From assembly GCA_013820875.1 (NCBI GenBank), contig JACDHS010000035.1, positions 1 to 40,405 of the forward strand: a stretch of 40,405 nt of DNA, given 5' to 3'. The DNA comes from Verrucomicrobiota bacterium (lineage in GTDB: Bacteria; Verrucomicrobiota; Verrucomicrobiia; Limisphaerales; JACDHS01). The notes beneath the pieces were generated by a model. It had not been told where the DNA came from. It did not search any database and saw nothing but the letters and a program-made list of their open reading frames with translations. The translations under genes were made by a program, and so were the position numbers. Positions 1-7,242 of the stretch are shown here, one piece after another. Numbering within the stretch: position 1 is the stretch's first letter; every line of letters begins with the position of its first letter.

Positions 1-16
1 GGGGAACGCTTGGAAT

Positions 17-259
17 CCGCCAGGGACCAAAAGTCGGTGGGGTTTTGCTGTGTCAAAACCCTGACTTTTTCCGCGGAAAAGGCTATGGAATGACAATTCG
101 TATCGGCGGTTTTTGACCAAAATCGGAAACACTTAAAGATGAAACTCGCTTTGCTCGCCTCGCCCGTCGCACCAGCGACTTAGCGAATAATTTGTTCTGA
201 CTTCGCTCGAAAGTGGGTTTTGACGCAGCAAAACCCCACCGGGTTTTGGTCCCTGGCGG
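17..259. repeat. Inverted-repeat element with 45-bp arms
   Basis: The arms at 17-61 and 215-259 are reverse complements at 42 of 45 positions and enclose about 153 bp without a convincing gene. The arms carry the words CCGCCAGGGACCAAAA and GGGGTTTTGCTG. The length (243 bp), long terminal inverted repeats and lack of coding content resemble a MITE-like non-autonomous element. Target-site duplications are not evident. The remaining 260-402 holds nothing I recognise. Confidence 0.6.
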
Positions 260-402
260 TGATTTGGAGTTCCGTCGACCTGGCCCCGTCTTCCGGCGCT
301 CGCACTTATGGGTAATGATCAGCCCAGCGGGAGAGGGCTAGGGTGAGGGAGAAAAACTTCCGTCCACCAATCGAGCCTCTGATCTGCCAAGGGACATAAC
401 AT

Positions 403-534
403 TCAAACTTCTATTCCACTGAAAACAGCGAGGAACCGGTGAGCCTGCTCATCTGGAGGCAAACAGAATCCCAAAGCGACGCACAACTCGCCAAGTAACA
501 CTTCAACCTGAGTTGGTGACAATTGAAAACTCAT
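403..534 (-). CDS. Small protein, possibly a truncated conserved family
   Basis: This is a 43-residue reading frame beginning MSFQLSPTQVEVLLGELC and continuing through a GFCLPPDEQ segment. The amphipathic N-terminus and the 'L-LGFCLPPDE' pattern resemble small bacterial proteins that run to about 70 residues. Here the frame stops after FSGIEV, so it may be a truncated copy. It lies just downstream of the DUF4279 gene on the same strand, so it may be the body of the next cassette in the array. No Shine-Dalgarno site is clear. The family likeness is from memory and the function is unknown. Confidence 0.4.
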   Translation of the reverse strand: MSFQLSPTQVEVLLGELCVALGFCLPPDEQAHRFLAVFSGIEV

Positions 535-564
535 GGCGCGTACGAAGTGGTCCAACGTCCCGGA

Positions 565-1029
565 TCAGCAACCCGGCGCTGCAGATCTTTGATTGTCAAC
601 GAGAGCGTCACCGCCGGGTTTGTTGCATCTGGTTTGTTCGCCCTCGTGATGAAGTGCGATTGAAACTCTCAATTCCAACCCCAGTTCTGCAAGTTGCCGC
701 TGCAACTCTGAACTGAGGATTATCGATGCCGTTGTGGCTGTGATGACGAATAGATCCAAAGCGCACATGTATCCCTTCTCCTTGAGCTCTACAATCGAGG
801 TCTTTCGTTCGGCCAAGGTCCGACACCAGAAAGCAAGTTGCTCCTCCAGCGGCAGGTTTTTGCCTTCGGGATGAATAAATAGCTTCCATCCCCCCCATCC
901 TCGTTTTTCGTCCGCCACCCAAGACTGGTCAGGGTTCAAAGCTAGTGCACGTGACACTTCTTCTGGCACCAAATCATCTCCTAGAATCATGAGCGTCGCA
1001 GAAGATAGATATTCGGGATCGTCTGTCAT
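565..1029 (-). CDS. DUF4279 domain-containing protein
   Basis: The 154-residue product carries the DUF4279 hallmark near its start (ILGDDLVPEEVSRALALNP), followed by a WVADEKRGWGGWKLF segment and a LIVITAT-like strand. These match small alpha/beta DUF4279 proteins of unknown role. The last 30 residues or so look unlike the family and may be read-through into flanking DNA. The ATG at 1029 lies 6 nt after a GTTAGCC heptamer on the coding strand, the position an integron recombination core takes relative to a cassette gene. There is no local promoter I can defend. DUF4279 genes are common accessory cargo. Confidence 0.75.
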   Translation of the reverse strand: MTDDPEYLSSATLMILGDDLVPEEVSRALALNPDQSWVADEKRGWGGWKLFIHPEGKNLPLEEQLAFWCRTLAERKTSIVELKEKGYMCALDLFVITATTASIILSSELQRQLAELGLELRVSIALHHEGEQTRCNKPGGDALVDNQRSAAPGC

Positions 1030-1035
1030 CTTTGG

Positions 1036-1222
1036 GGCTAACAGTTAAGTCTACCTGCCGTGTTTGGCCTATCGCTGTTCATGTGGATTACCCTATTTCG
1101 CCCGAAAGGTGCTGTCGATTGCAATTGGCGTCCATTCCGGCTGTATAGGCGTGGTTTGCGCCGTTGAGTTACATCCTCGAATCTACAGACAGCCTCACGC
1201 CAGCCGTTTGGAGTGCTGTGAC
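1036..1222. repeat. 187-bp dispersed repeat, copy 1
   Basis: This segment is about 96% identical to 2779-2965. Each copy begins at a GGCTAAC/GTCTAAC heptamer immediately upstream of a minus-strand cassette gene. Weaker similarity continues for about 20 bp to roughly 1245. Short minus-strand reading frames through it end in SDRPNTAGRLNC, but that frame is probably incidental. It may be an atypical long attC site or a shared cassette terminus. Confidence 0.85.
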
Positions 1223-1245
1223 CAACGAGGGTTGTCATCACGAAT

Positions 1246-1537
1246 GATCAGAAGGTCTCAGGACGGGGTGTTCGTGACGAAAAAACGGATCAGAAGGTCT
1301 CAGGACGAGGTGTTCGAGATGAAAAAACGGATCAGAAGGTCTCAGGGCGAGGTGTTCGAGATGAAAAAATGGATCAGAAGGTCTCAGGACGAGGTGTTCG
1401 AGATAAAAAAGCGGATCAGAAGGTCTCAGGGCGAGGTGTTCGAGACGAAAAAACGGATCAGAAGGTCTCAGGGCGAGGTGTTCGAGATGAAAAAATGGAT
1501 CAGAAGGTCTCAGGGCGAGGTGTTCGAGATGAACGGG
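1246..1537. repeat. 42-bp minisatellite, 7 units
   Basis: Units start at 1246, 1288, 1330, 1372, 1414, 1456 and 1498, each beginning GATCAGAAGGTCTCAGG. All are exactly 42 bp, with only a few substitutions (GGACG/GGGCG, ATG/ACG). Because 42 is a multiple of 3, several frames on both strands stay open and give artificial 14-residue repeat proteins. The last unit is followed by an inverted copy of GGTCTCAGGGCGA at 1538-1550, which can close a 13-bp hairpin. The array starts where the similarity of the 187-bp repeat ends and lies inside a cassette body without an evident gene. Confidence 0.95.
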
Positions 1538-1719
1538 TCGCCCTGAGACCAAGGTGGAAACTGAGTTTCCTGGTGACTTGTGCTGTAAACTGGCAGGCGT
1601 AGCGTTCGTTAACATTCCAGACCCTGCGGGTGGAGTATTGGCGGGACGTGCGAGGTATGCCGGAGAGGGTGAATGAAAAGACGGTAGCGGCGAGTGATTT
1701 GTGGCGACGCTGACATAAA

Positions 1720-1807
1720 GTCTAACGCCAGCGTGAGTCACCGCCGGCCAGTGACTCAAGACAAAACAAAAAGCGCAACTGGCGGTTGGCTCGACGCTTT
1801 GTTAGGC
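1720..1807 (-). other. attC-like integron recombination site
   Basis: The site is bounded by GTCTAAC (1720-1726) and GTTAGGC (1801-1807), matching the RYYYAAC/GTTRRRY core pair. Internal arms also pair: AGCGT-GAGTC with GGCTCGACGCT, and ACCGCC-CCAGT with AACTGGCGGTT. This gives the imperfect 88-bp hairpin expected of attC. The toxin-remnant stop codon TAA lies inside the GTTAGGC heptamer (as GCCTAAC on the minus strand), a typical cassette arrangement. The minus orientation is assigned from the genes. Confidence 0.75.
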
Positions 1808-1892
1808 GCTTCGTGCGATGCGATGACGCCAATAATTTGGCTCCGGCTACTGTGCATGACGGCGATAATGAGCACGTAGAAACTCATATCTC
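1802..1892 (-). pseudogene. Remnant of RelE/ParE-type toxin
   Basis: Immediately after the antitoxin, an ATG overlaps its TGA stop (ATGA), the usual arrangement for a coupled toxin. After a few codons the sequence encodes FYVLIIAVMHSSR and then, after a one-base frame change, PNYWRHRIARSA and a stop in the attC core. 'AVMH-SR-P-YWR-R' is the typical C-terminus of ParE/RelE-family toxins. The roughly 60 residues expected before it are missing. I read this as a toxin gene with a large internal deletion plus a frameshift, leaving the antitoxin without a working partner. Family assignment rests on the C-terminal motif only. Confidence 0.6.
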
Positions 1893-2124
1893 ATCGCGCG
1901 ACAGCGCGTCGAACGCGAGCAAGAGCTTCGTCGCTGGGAACAGTTTTGACGCGCCCGCTACGAACGTCATCACGGCGGCGCACAGCCTCGGCGGCCCAAA
2001 GCTGCCGAACGTAGCCGTCCTCTGCCGGGTCAAGGCTCTCCACGAGACGGTCAGCGAGGAGCGCACGCGCCTCGCTCGGAAGAGAAAGCGCTTCCGCTGC
2101 AATTTGTTCAACGGTCATGCTCAT
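1891..2124 (-). CDS. Addiction-module antitoxin (TIGR02574-like)
   Basis: The 77-residue product begins MSMTVEQIAAEALSLPSEAR and continues ALLADRLVESLDP, the pattern of small helical addiction-module proteins that pair with ParE/RelE toxins. The second half is charged and rich in arginine, and would bind and neutralise the toxin. It overlaps the toxin remnant by ATGA. A start at the second Met (2118) is equally possible. It occupies one cassette between the attC-like sites at 1720-1807 and 2187-2300. With the toxin destroyed it may be an orphan that could still protect against related toxins (inference). Confidence 0.75.
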   Translation of the reverse strand: MSMTVEQIAAEALSLPSEARALLADRLVESLDPAEDGYVRQLWAAEAVRRRDDVRSGRVKTVPSDEALARVRRAVAR

Positions 2125-2186
2125 GCGTGAAAAATACCGGACGCTCTCGGAAAGCTCAACTCAGACGTAGTTTGTTGTGACTGAGC

Positions 2187-2300
2187 GCCTAACAAAAAAA
2201 GGAATGCAAATAATCCGAAGTGAAGCGGGTTAAGTCTCTCGATTATCCCAACCCTCACTCCCGCTTCACTTCGAGTTATCTACATTTCTTTTTGTTAGAC
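2187..2300 (-). other. attC-like integron recombination site
   Basis: The site is bounded by GCCTAAC (2187-2193) and GTTAGAC (2294-2300). It contains a perfect 14-bp inverted repeat CGAAGTGAAGCGGG (2216-2229) / CCCGCTTCACTTCG (2260-2273), and A/T-rich outer arms also pair (AACAAAAA with TTTTTGTT). The whole 114 bp can fold into one long imperfect hairpin with a 30-nt loop. It starts 4 bp after the stop codon of the upstream minus-strand gene, as expected of a cassette-associated attC. Confidence 0.8.
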
Positions 2301-2304
2301 CTTC

Positions 2305-2766
2305 TCAAAACGGCCTTCCTTTCTTAAAGGGATACTGCGGCCACGGGACGAACACCTTGCTGTCAACACTGTCGGGATCCCACTGCGCATTTACGTATTT
2401 GAGAGGACTTGCCGCGATCTGCATCCAAGTGATCCCGGGAAAGACCCGAAGATCCCAATGATCGGAGTCCCATGTTCCATATAGGCAAGCCTCAGGCAAC
2501 CAGAGAAGGATGAACTCAGGATCGTATGCTTCGGATTCGGCAACTAGGTTGACAGCAGGAATAGCGTAGTAGCCGTCCTCCCCTGCGTGCGGGTTCTGAT
2601 CGCCCAAAGAATCGTTATCCGGCTCAATCCATACCTCACCGACAGTGTGCGCCCCCATGGCAAGAAGTTTGATGTGACCGGGCTCGCATTTGCTTCCGTC
2701 GTAATCCAACTGTAGGCCCTTACTGAGGAATGTGACTAAATCATCTGGAAGTCGTATGGCGCTCAT
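2305..2766 (-). CDS. Conserved hypothetical protein (cassette gene)
   Basis: A soluble, acidic 153-residue protein starting MSAIRLPDDLVTFL, with motifs VGEVWI, HAGEDGYY, PAVNLVAE, DPEFILLWLP, HWDLRVFPGITW and a C-terminal PYPFKKGRPF-like tail. I believe this is a recurring family of unknown function in accessory DNA of several phyla, but I cannot name it. There is no signal peptide. The ATG lies 12 nt downstream of a GTTAGAC core (2785-2779) and the stop lies just before an attC-like hairpin, so the gene fills a complete cassette. Confidence 0.7.
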   Translation of the reverse strand: MSAIRLPDDLVTFLSKGLQLDYDGSKCEPGHIKLLAMGAHTVGEVWIEPDNDSLGDQNPHAGEDGYYAIPAVNLVAESEAYDPEFILLWLPEACLYGTWDSDHWDLRVFPGITWMQIAASPLKYVNAQWDPDSVDSKVFVPWPQYPFKKGRPF

Positions 2767-2778
2767 ATGTGCAACTGG

Positions 2779-2965
2779 GTCTAACAGTTGAGTCTACCTG
2801 CCGTGCTTGGCCTATCGCTGTTCATGTGGATTACCCTATTTCGCCCGAAAGGTGCTGTCGACAGCAATTGGCGTCCATTCCGGCTGTATAGGCGTGGTTT
2901 GCGCCGTTGAGTTACATCCTCGAATCTACAGACAGCCTCACGCCAGCCGTTTGGAGTGCTGTGAC
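2779..2965. repeat. 187-bp dispersed repeat, copy 2
   Basis: This is the second copy of the repeat at 1036-1222. It differs at about six positions and begins exactly at GTCTAAC (GTTAGAC on the gene strand), 12 nt upstream of the cassette gene start. A GTTGAGT heptamer at 2906-2912 could be the opposite core, making a 134-bp site, but the internal arms pair poorly. Similarity fades by about 2988. Confidence 0.85.
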
Positions 2966-3066
2966 GAATCAGTTTGTCATCACCAATGGAACGGTTGTCG
3001 TGAGTGAGCCTCTCGGGATCAATAGTAAATTCTATAGAGGCTCCGAAAGTAGTCACAACTGACCAT

Positions 3067-3852
3067 CTATATTGTCTTCCGGAGGCGAACGCGGAGCGTG
3101 AAGACGATGCTGAAAACCAGCAGCGTCAGGTATGACATCGCCATTCCCGCTACGGCAGTTCGGCCAGCGAAAACTTTCAGGATTCGATCGTCACCCAATC
3201 CGTTCGCTTTCCAGAAACCAAAAGCCACGGCTGGAATCGTTACTGTGAGAAACAGCGCCATGAGCATGATCACTTTTGGAATGTTGAACGGCCAAACAGC
3301 TTTATAATCAGTCGAAGCAGGAGCACGGTAGAGCCAGCGTCCACCCCAGAACGTCAGCAACAACATTCCCACAAATGTGCTGCCGTGTTGCGCCAGTTTG
3401 TATCCTTTCACTTCGTGACCTTTCAATTCGAACACCGTTTGTTGCAGAAACGGAAGGTGATGCGCAGTCCAGCCGTCTGCGTGCGTGAATGAGTCCCAGA
3501 ATAAATGTGTGAACGCTCCAATCGCCAAACCGGCACAAACGACCGGCAAATTGTGAACGTTCCGCCAGCGGGTGTTATCAAGGAATTGAGCCAAGCGGCT
3601 TGCGCACTGTCCCGGCAGCAACTCGATCAATGGTCGCTTTAATAAAAAATGAAACAGCATGAGCACCAGCAAGCCGCTCGGAATGCAAAACCACACGATA
3701 CCATCCAAACTGTGTCCAAGGTTCGCGGAGGGCCGGAGCGTGAATATTTTTGCGAAGTCCGGCGACATGCTCCCAACGACTAGGGCTGAAAGCGGCAGGC
3801 CCAGTCTGCGGAACGGAACCGCTGCCGCCGGATGTGCGAGGGTCAATGGCAT
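3067..3852 (-). CDS. DUF4184 family membrane protein
   Basis: The 261-residue product opens MPLTLAHPAAAVPFRR and has ALVVGSMSPDFAK shortly after, the DUF4184 signature. About six hydrophobic segments follow (near 50-67, 105-120, 158-172, 190-212 and 235-255), with histidines in AFTHLFWDSFTH and DGWTAHH. This HxxxD-type arrangement resembles membrane-bound metal-dependent phospholipase/hydrolase relatives, but activity is not established. The ATG is one base beyond the TAG stop of the upstream gene, so the two are almost certainly co-transcribed and translationally coupled. The context suggests envelope function. Confidence 0.8.
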   Translation of the reverse strand: MPLTLAHPAAAVPFRRLGLPLSALVVGSMSPDFAKIFTLRPSANLGHSLDGIVWFCIPSGLLVLMLFHFLLKRPLIELLPGQCASRLAQFLDNTRWRNVHNLPVVCAGLAIGAFTHLFWDSFTHADGWTAHHLPFLQQTVFELKGHEVKGYKLAQHGSTFVGMLLLTFWGGRWLYRAPASTDYKAVWPFNIPKVIMLMALFLTVTIPAVAFGFWKANGLGDDRILKVFAGRTAVAGMAMSYLTLLVFSIVFTLRVRLRKTI

Positions 3853-3853
3853 G

Positions 3854-6253
3854 CTATTTTAGATCCACCCAAATCGGCGATGACCACGCGCGATTGCCGT
3901 CGGTTTGCGTGATGCGGACGTAATAGAAATTCGGTCCACTTGCCGGTTTCGGTTGCCAGTTGTAGATGAGCGGCTTGCCGGGACTCGAAATTAAATCAAT
4001 GACGGAACTTTCCAGTTTTCCGTTCGTGAAGAGTTCAATTGAACGGACGCCGGCGGTAGGTCGTAGTTCGATTTTTATCGGAGACATCTTCTTTGTCTCG
4101 AAACGTTCTCCCATCCAATATTTGCCGCTGGTGACTTTCAGGATAATCGGCGCCGTTGCGCCGAATGTGCGACGCGCCTGCATTGAGCGGAAGATGGATT
4201 CACGCGTTGATTGTTCTGCCCAGACTCCGGCGAAACTTGCACTGGTGCTGAGATGATCGCTGCTGGCGATGAACCCGAATTCGTGTCCTTTGCTCAATCC
4301 TTCATTGGCTGCATCTTCGCCGCTCATGTGACGGTAGCCCTGGTAGATCTCCAGCAACGGACGGTGCGCGTTGTCCTTGTGTTTCCAGAGGGCGGGGTTG
4401 AACGGCTCATGCGGAATCGTGAAGGTGTCGGAATCCAGTTCCTGCCAGAAATCGGGCAGGGGATAGGTGTGCGGACGCATCTTGTCGGGACGCAGTGAGA
4501 TGACATTGTGATCGGTATCACCGCGGCTGCGTTCGTAGGAATAGAATGTAATGAAGGAGTCTTGCAGCTTGTGACGATCGGTTTCCTTCAATGCGCGCCA
4601 CCAGAGTTGGCTGAGCGGTTCGCCCATTTGCAGGTCGTGCGTGTGATCTGTGATCCCCAGGAAATCCAACGGCGCAGCATCAATTGCATAGCGATACGCA
4701 TCTTCAATGGTGCCATCGCTCGGTGTGTAACACAGCGACATGTCGGTGTGGCGATGCAGGTCGCCGAAGAAGAGTTGCATCTGTTTGCCATTGGCTTTGG
4801 TTACAGGACGCGAGTTGCGGGGTGTTGCAATTGAAGCTTTTGAACTTTCTGTTTGGAATGCCGTGGGTTGAATGGAAACGGAAGCTTTCGCCGCACCATC
4901 GAGCGTGACTTCGGAATATGCGATACCGCGCGGACGTTTGGGATGTTTCTGGCGATCCGTTCTGCCTGTGGTCCATATGGCGTTGAATCCGTCCTTTGTT
5001 GCAGAAAGGGAAAGCCGCTGCATGCCATCACCCTGGCCGACATCAAACTTCACAAGATCAGACCATCCGTCCTTCATTAAACAGCGGGCGTAAATCGCAA
5101 AATCATCTTCCACATGATGGTGGGGATGAAGTCCCATCCAGGGCGTGTAGTAATGGCGATAAACAATCCATGGACGGTTCAGTCCATCCAGCACCAACTG
5201 CGCGCGTTCATAGAACGCGCCCAAAAATTTTACATCACTCGGAGCATTGGATCGTTCCGCTGCCTGCTGCAAAGAAGGTTGTGGTAATGCGTAGCGTTTG
5301 ATTGGTTTCAGTGTCTTCGAATCCACTTCCGCCAGGTGTAATTTACGGAAGCGATGCACCGGGCCGACGGAATCGCCCATTTTGGTGGAGCCCTTGTCTC
5401 CGGGTATGCGGGCGGTGTAATGCTTGCCCCAGTTTGCGCCGTCTTCTTCCCAGGAAATAAAAAGGCGACTGGTTTTATCCGCAATCACTTTGGCGCGACC
5501 TTCGAAAGCAGCCGTTCCGGCAATCGTTGAAATATTGCTCCACTTCCCATCACGAAACGAACGGAGGACAACGTTGTAACTCTCACCATCATAGGAGTCC
5601 CATGCAACGATCAGTTCGCCTTTCGCTGTCATCGCAGCACTTGGCTGCCAATCGCCGCGTGGACTGCTGCTGATCGTGTGAATCTCTGACAGTTTGCTGC
5701 CGGAAAGTTTGCGGCCCAATATTTCGAACTGTCCGTCCTGGTCGCTTTGCCAAACGATCCAGAGTCCCTCGTTTGAATCGGCGACCACCGAATGATTGAT
5801 GTCCGCTCCTTCCGCAGTGCTGATCTTTTGTGCCGCGCCGAATTTCTTGCCATCATAGGGACGCGCAAAAATGTCCCACTTGCCGCCTGGCCCGGCTTCA
5901 TAGGTCAGCCACAGTTTGCCTTTGGCATCAATGGTTAAAGTCGGTTTTGCAAATGCGTCGTGTTTCGGAGTGATTTGTTCTTTCTGAGCCCAATCGTCAT
6001 TCTTTCGGAGCCCGACCCAAATCACGTCGCCTTTGCCGGGCTGAAACTCGAGCCAGGTCAGCCAGTTGCCCTCCGTCGTCGTTGCGATATCCGCATCATA
6101 GAAGAATTCGTTATCGAGAACCTTGGCTTTAAGATTCTTCTCCGCGAAATCGTAAACGAATTCTGAGCCATCCACTTTTTGCTTTTTACCGGGGGCCGAG
6201 ATGGCAACAGCACTGGTCAGAAGGAGGAACACTATCGATCGCATGAGAGTCAT
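3854..6253 (-). CDS. Secreted beta-propeller / PHP-domain fusion protein
   Basis: A signal peptide (MTLMRSIVFLLLTSAVAISA) supports starting at 6253. The frame is open to 6316, but the extra N-terminus is not signal-like. The first 430 residues or so carry repeated W-containing blades (GKLWLTYEAG, GLWIVWQSD, GELIVAWDS, SRLFISWEED), as in TolB/sialidase-like propellers. The C-terminal part opens with FFGDLHRHTDMS and later has LGITDHTHD, the HxH and DH metal-site motifs of PHP phosphoesterases. A metal-dependent hydrolase acting outside the cytoplasm, with the propeller for binding, is inferred; the substrate is unknown. It is coupled to the DUF4184 gene. Confidence 0.8.
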   Translation of the reverse strand: MTLMRSIVFLLLTSAVAISAPGKKQKVDGSEFVYDFAEKNLKAKVLDNEFFYDADIATTTEGNWLTWLEFQPGKGDVIWVGLRKNDDWAQKEQITPKHDAFAKPTLTIDAKGKLWLTYEAGPGGKWDIFARPYDGKKFGAAQKISTAEGADINHSVVADSNEGLWIVWQSDQDGQFEILGRKLSGSKLSEIHTISSSPRGDWQPSAAMTAKGELIVAWDSYDGESYNVVLRSFRDGKWSNISTIAGTAAFEGRAKVIADKTSRLFISWEEDGANWGKHYTARIPGDKGSTKMGDSVGPVHRFRKLHLAEVDSKTLKPIKRYALPQPSLQQAAERSNAPSDVKFLGAFYERAQLVLDGLNRPWIVYRHYYTPWMGLHPHHHVEDDFAIYARCLMKDGWSDLVKFDVGQGDGMQRLSLSATKDGFNAIWTTGRTDRQKHPKRPRGIAYSEVTLDGAAKASVSIQPTAFQTESSKASIATPRNSRPVTKANGKQMQLFFGDLHRHTDMSLCYTPSDGTIEDAYRYAIDAAPLDFLGITDHTHDLQMGEPLSQLWWRALKETDRHKLQDSFITFYSYERSRGDTDHNVISLRPDKMRPHTYPLPDFWQELDSDTFTIPHEPFNPALWKHKDNAHRPLLEIYQGYRHMSGEDAANEGLSKGHEFGFIASSDHLSTSASFAGVWAEQSTRESIFRSMQARRTFGATAPIILKVTSGKYWMGERFETKKMSPIKIELRPTAGVRSIELFTNGKLESSVIDLISSPGKPLIYNWQPKPASGPNFYYVRITQTDGNRAWSSPIWVDLK

Positions 6254-6295
6254 GACGCTTGGAGGATAGGTTTGGTTGCAAAGGGAAAGCAATCC

Positions 6296-6474
6296 CCGGA
6301 GCGCGGTGCGAAGCATCAGCCGCAGCGGGTAAGGCTGTGGATTGCGGCGTTCAGATTCCCAAAGCGCTTGAACAATTCACCCGCTGCGGCCGATGCTTCG
6401 CACAAACCAGAACTAGAAATGACGAATCGCTTTGCGGTTACGCCGCGCTCCTTTTTGCGGATTTGGCCGCGCCG
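6296..6474. repeat. Dispersed palindromic repeat, copy 1
   Basis: An inverted repeat GCGAAGCATCAGCCGCAGCGGGT / ACCCGCTGCGGCCGATGCTTCGC-type (arms near 6308-6330 and 6391-6413) is followed by ACAAACCAGAACTAGAAA-like DNA and a G/C-rich tail (TTTGCGGTTACGCCGCGCTC). The same arrangement recurs at 20747-20930. It lies between divergent genes. Both copies are noncoding and resemble a MITE or REP-type element. Confidence 0.75.
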
Positions 6475-6543
6475 TGACTTTATGCGTATTAAAACCCGGT
6501 TAGAAAAGTTGTCATCCGTGCCATTTGGATTCACTAATACAAC

Positions 6544-7215
6544 ATGTCTGATGGGCGAACATTGCTGAAGTTAACAAACGTCAATAAAGCCTACGCCTCC
6601 GTCGAAGGCGGGGAGGTGGTTTCGGTGCTGCGCGATATTTCGTTCGAAGTCCATGCGGGCGAGTCGCTCGCGATTATCGGTCCGTCTGGTTCCGGCAAAA
6701 GTACTTTGCTCAATATCATCGGCACCCTCGATCAGGCGAGCAGCGGGCAGGTCTCTCTCGATGGCGAAGAATTGAGCGGTTTAAACGAAGAACAAACTGC
6801 CACCGTGCGAAATCGCAAAATCGGTTTTATTTTCCAATCCCACCATTTGCTCCCGCAATGTACCGTGCTGGAAAATGTCCTCGTTCCCACCATGCCCGAC
6901 AAATCGCTGCGCGAAGGCGCTGAAGCGCGTGCGAGAAAACTTCTGGACCGCGTGGGTCTTGGACAACGTCTGTCGCATCGGCCCGGGCAACTCTCCGGTG
7001 GTGAACGTCAACGAGTGGCAGTTGTTCGCGCCTTGATCAATCAACCAAAGCTTCTTCTCGCCGACGAGCCGACCGGCGCATTGGACCGTCATTCCGCCGA
7101 AAGTCTCGCTGATCTTTTAGTGGAACTGAATCGCGAGCAGCAGGTGACCTTGATTGTAGTGACGCACGCATTGAATCTGGCGCAGCGGATGCAGCGGCAG
7201 TTTGCATTGGAGTAG
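6544..7215 (+). CDS. ABC transporter ATP-binding protein, LolD/MacB type
   Basis: A complete 223-residue ATPase with Walker A GPSGSGKST (about residues 46-54), Q-loop FQSHHLLP, signature LSGGERQRVAV (about 149-159), Walker B LLLADEPT and H-loop VVTHA. The short length and the 'ADEPTGALD' sequence place it in the MacB/LolD/FtsE group, which powers lipoprotein release or peptide/macrolide export with a separate permease. No FtsX/MacB-like permease lies beside it, since the downstream gene is on the opposite strand. It must work with a permease elsewhere or be an orphan. LolD is the nearest analogue, but I do not assign the symbol. Confidence 0.85.
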   Translation: MSDGRTLLKLTNVNKAYASVEGGEVVSVLRDISFEVHAGESLAIIGPSGSGKSTLLNIIGTLDQASSGQVSLDGEELSGLNEEQTATVRNRKIGFIFQSHHLLPQCTVLENVLVPTMPDKSLREGAEARARKLLDRVGLGQRLSHRPGQLSGGERQRVAVVRALINQPKLLLADEPTGALDRHSAESLADLLVELNREQQVTLIVVTHALNLAQRMQRQFALE

Positions 7216-7242
7216 GGCAGTATTCAGTGTTCCGGAATCCGT

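Noticed and set aside
1064-1759. Long open frames on both strands through the 42-bp minisatellite, giving 14-residue repeat proteins
   Set aside because: The repeat unit is a multiple of three, so frames stay open by arithmetic; no start signals, domain or bias toward one frame is seen.
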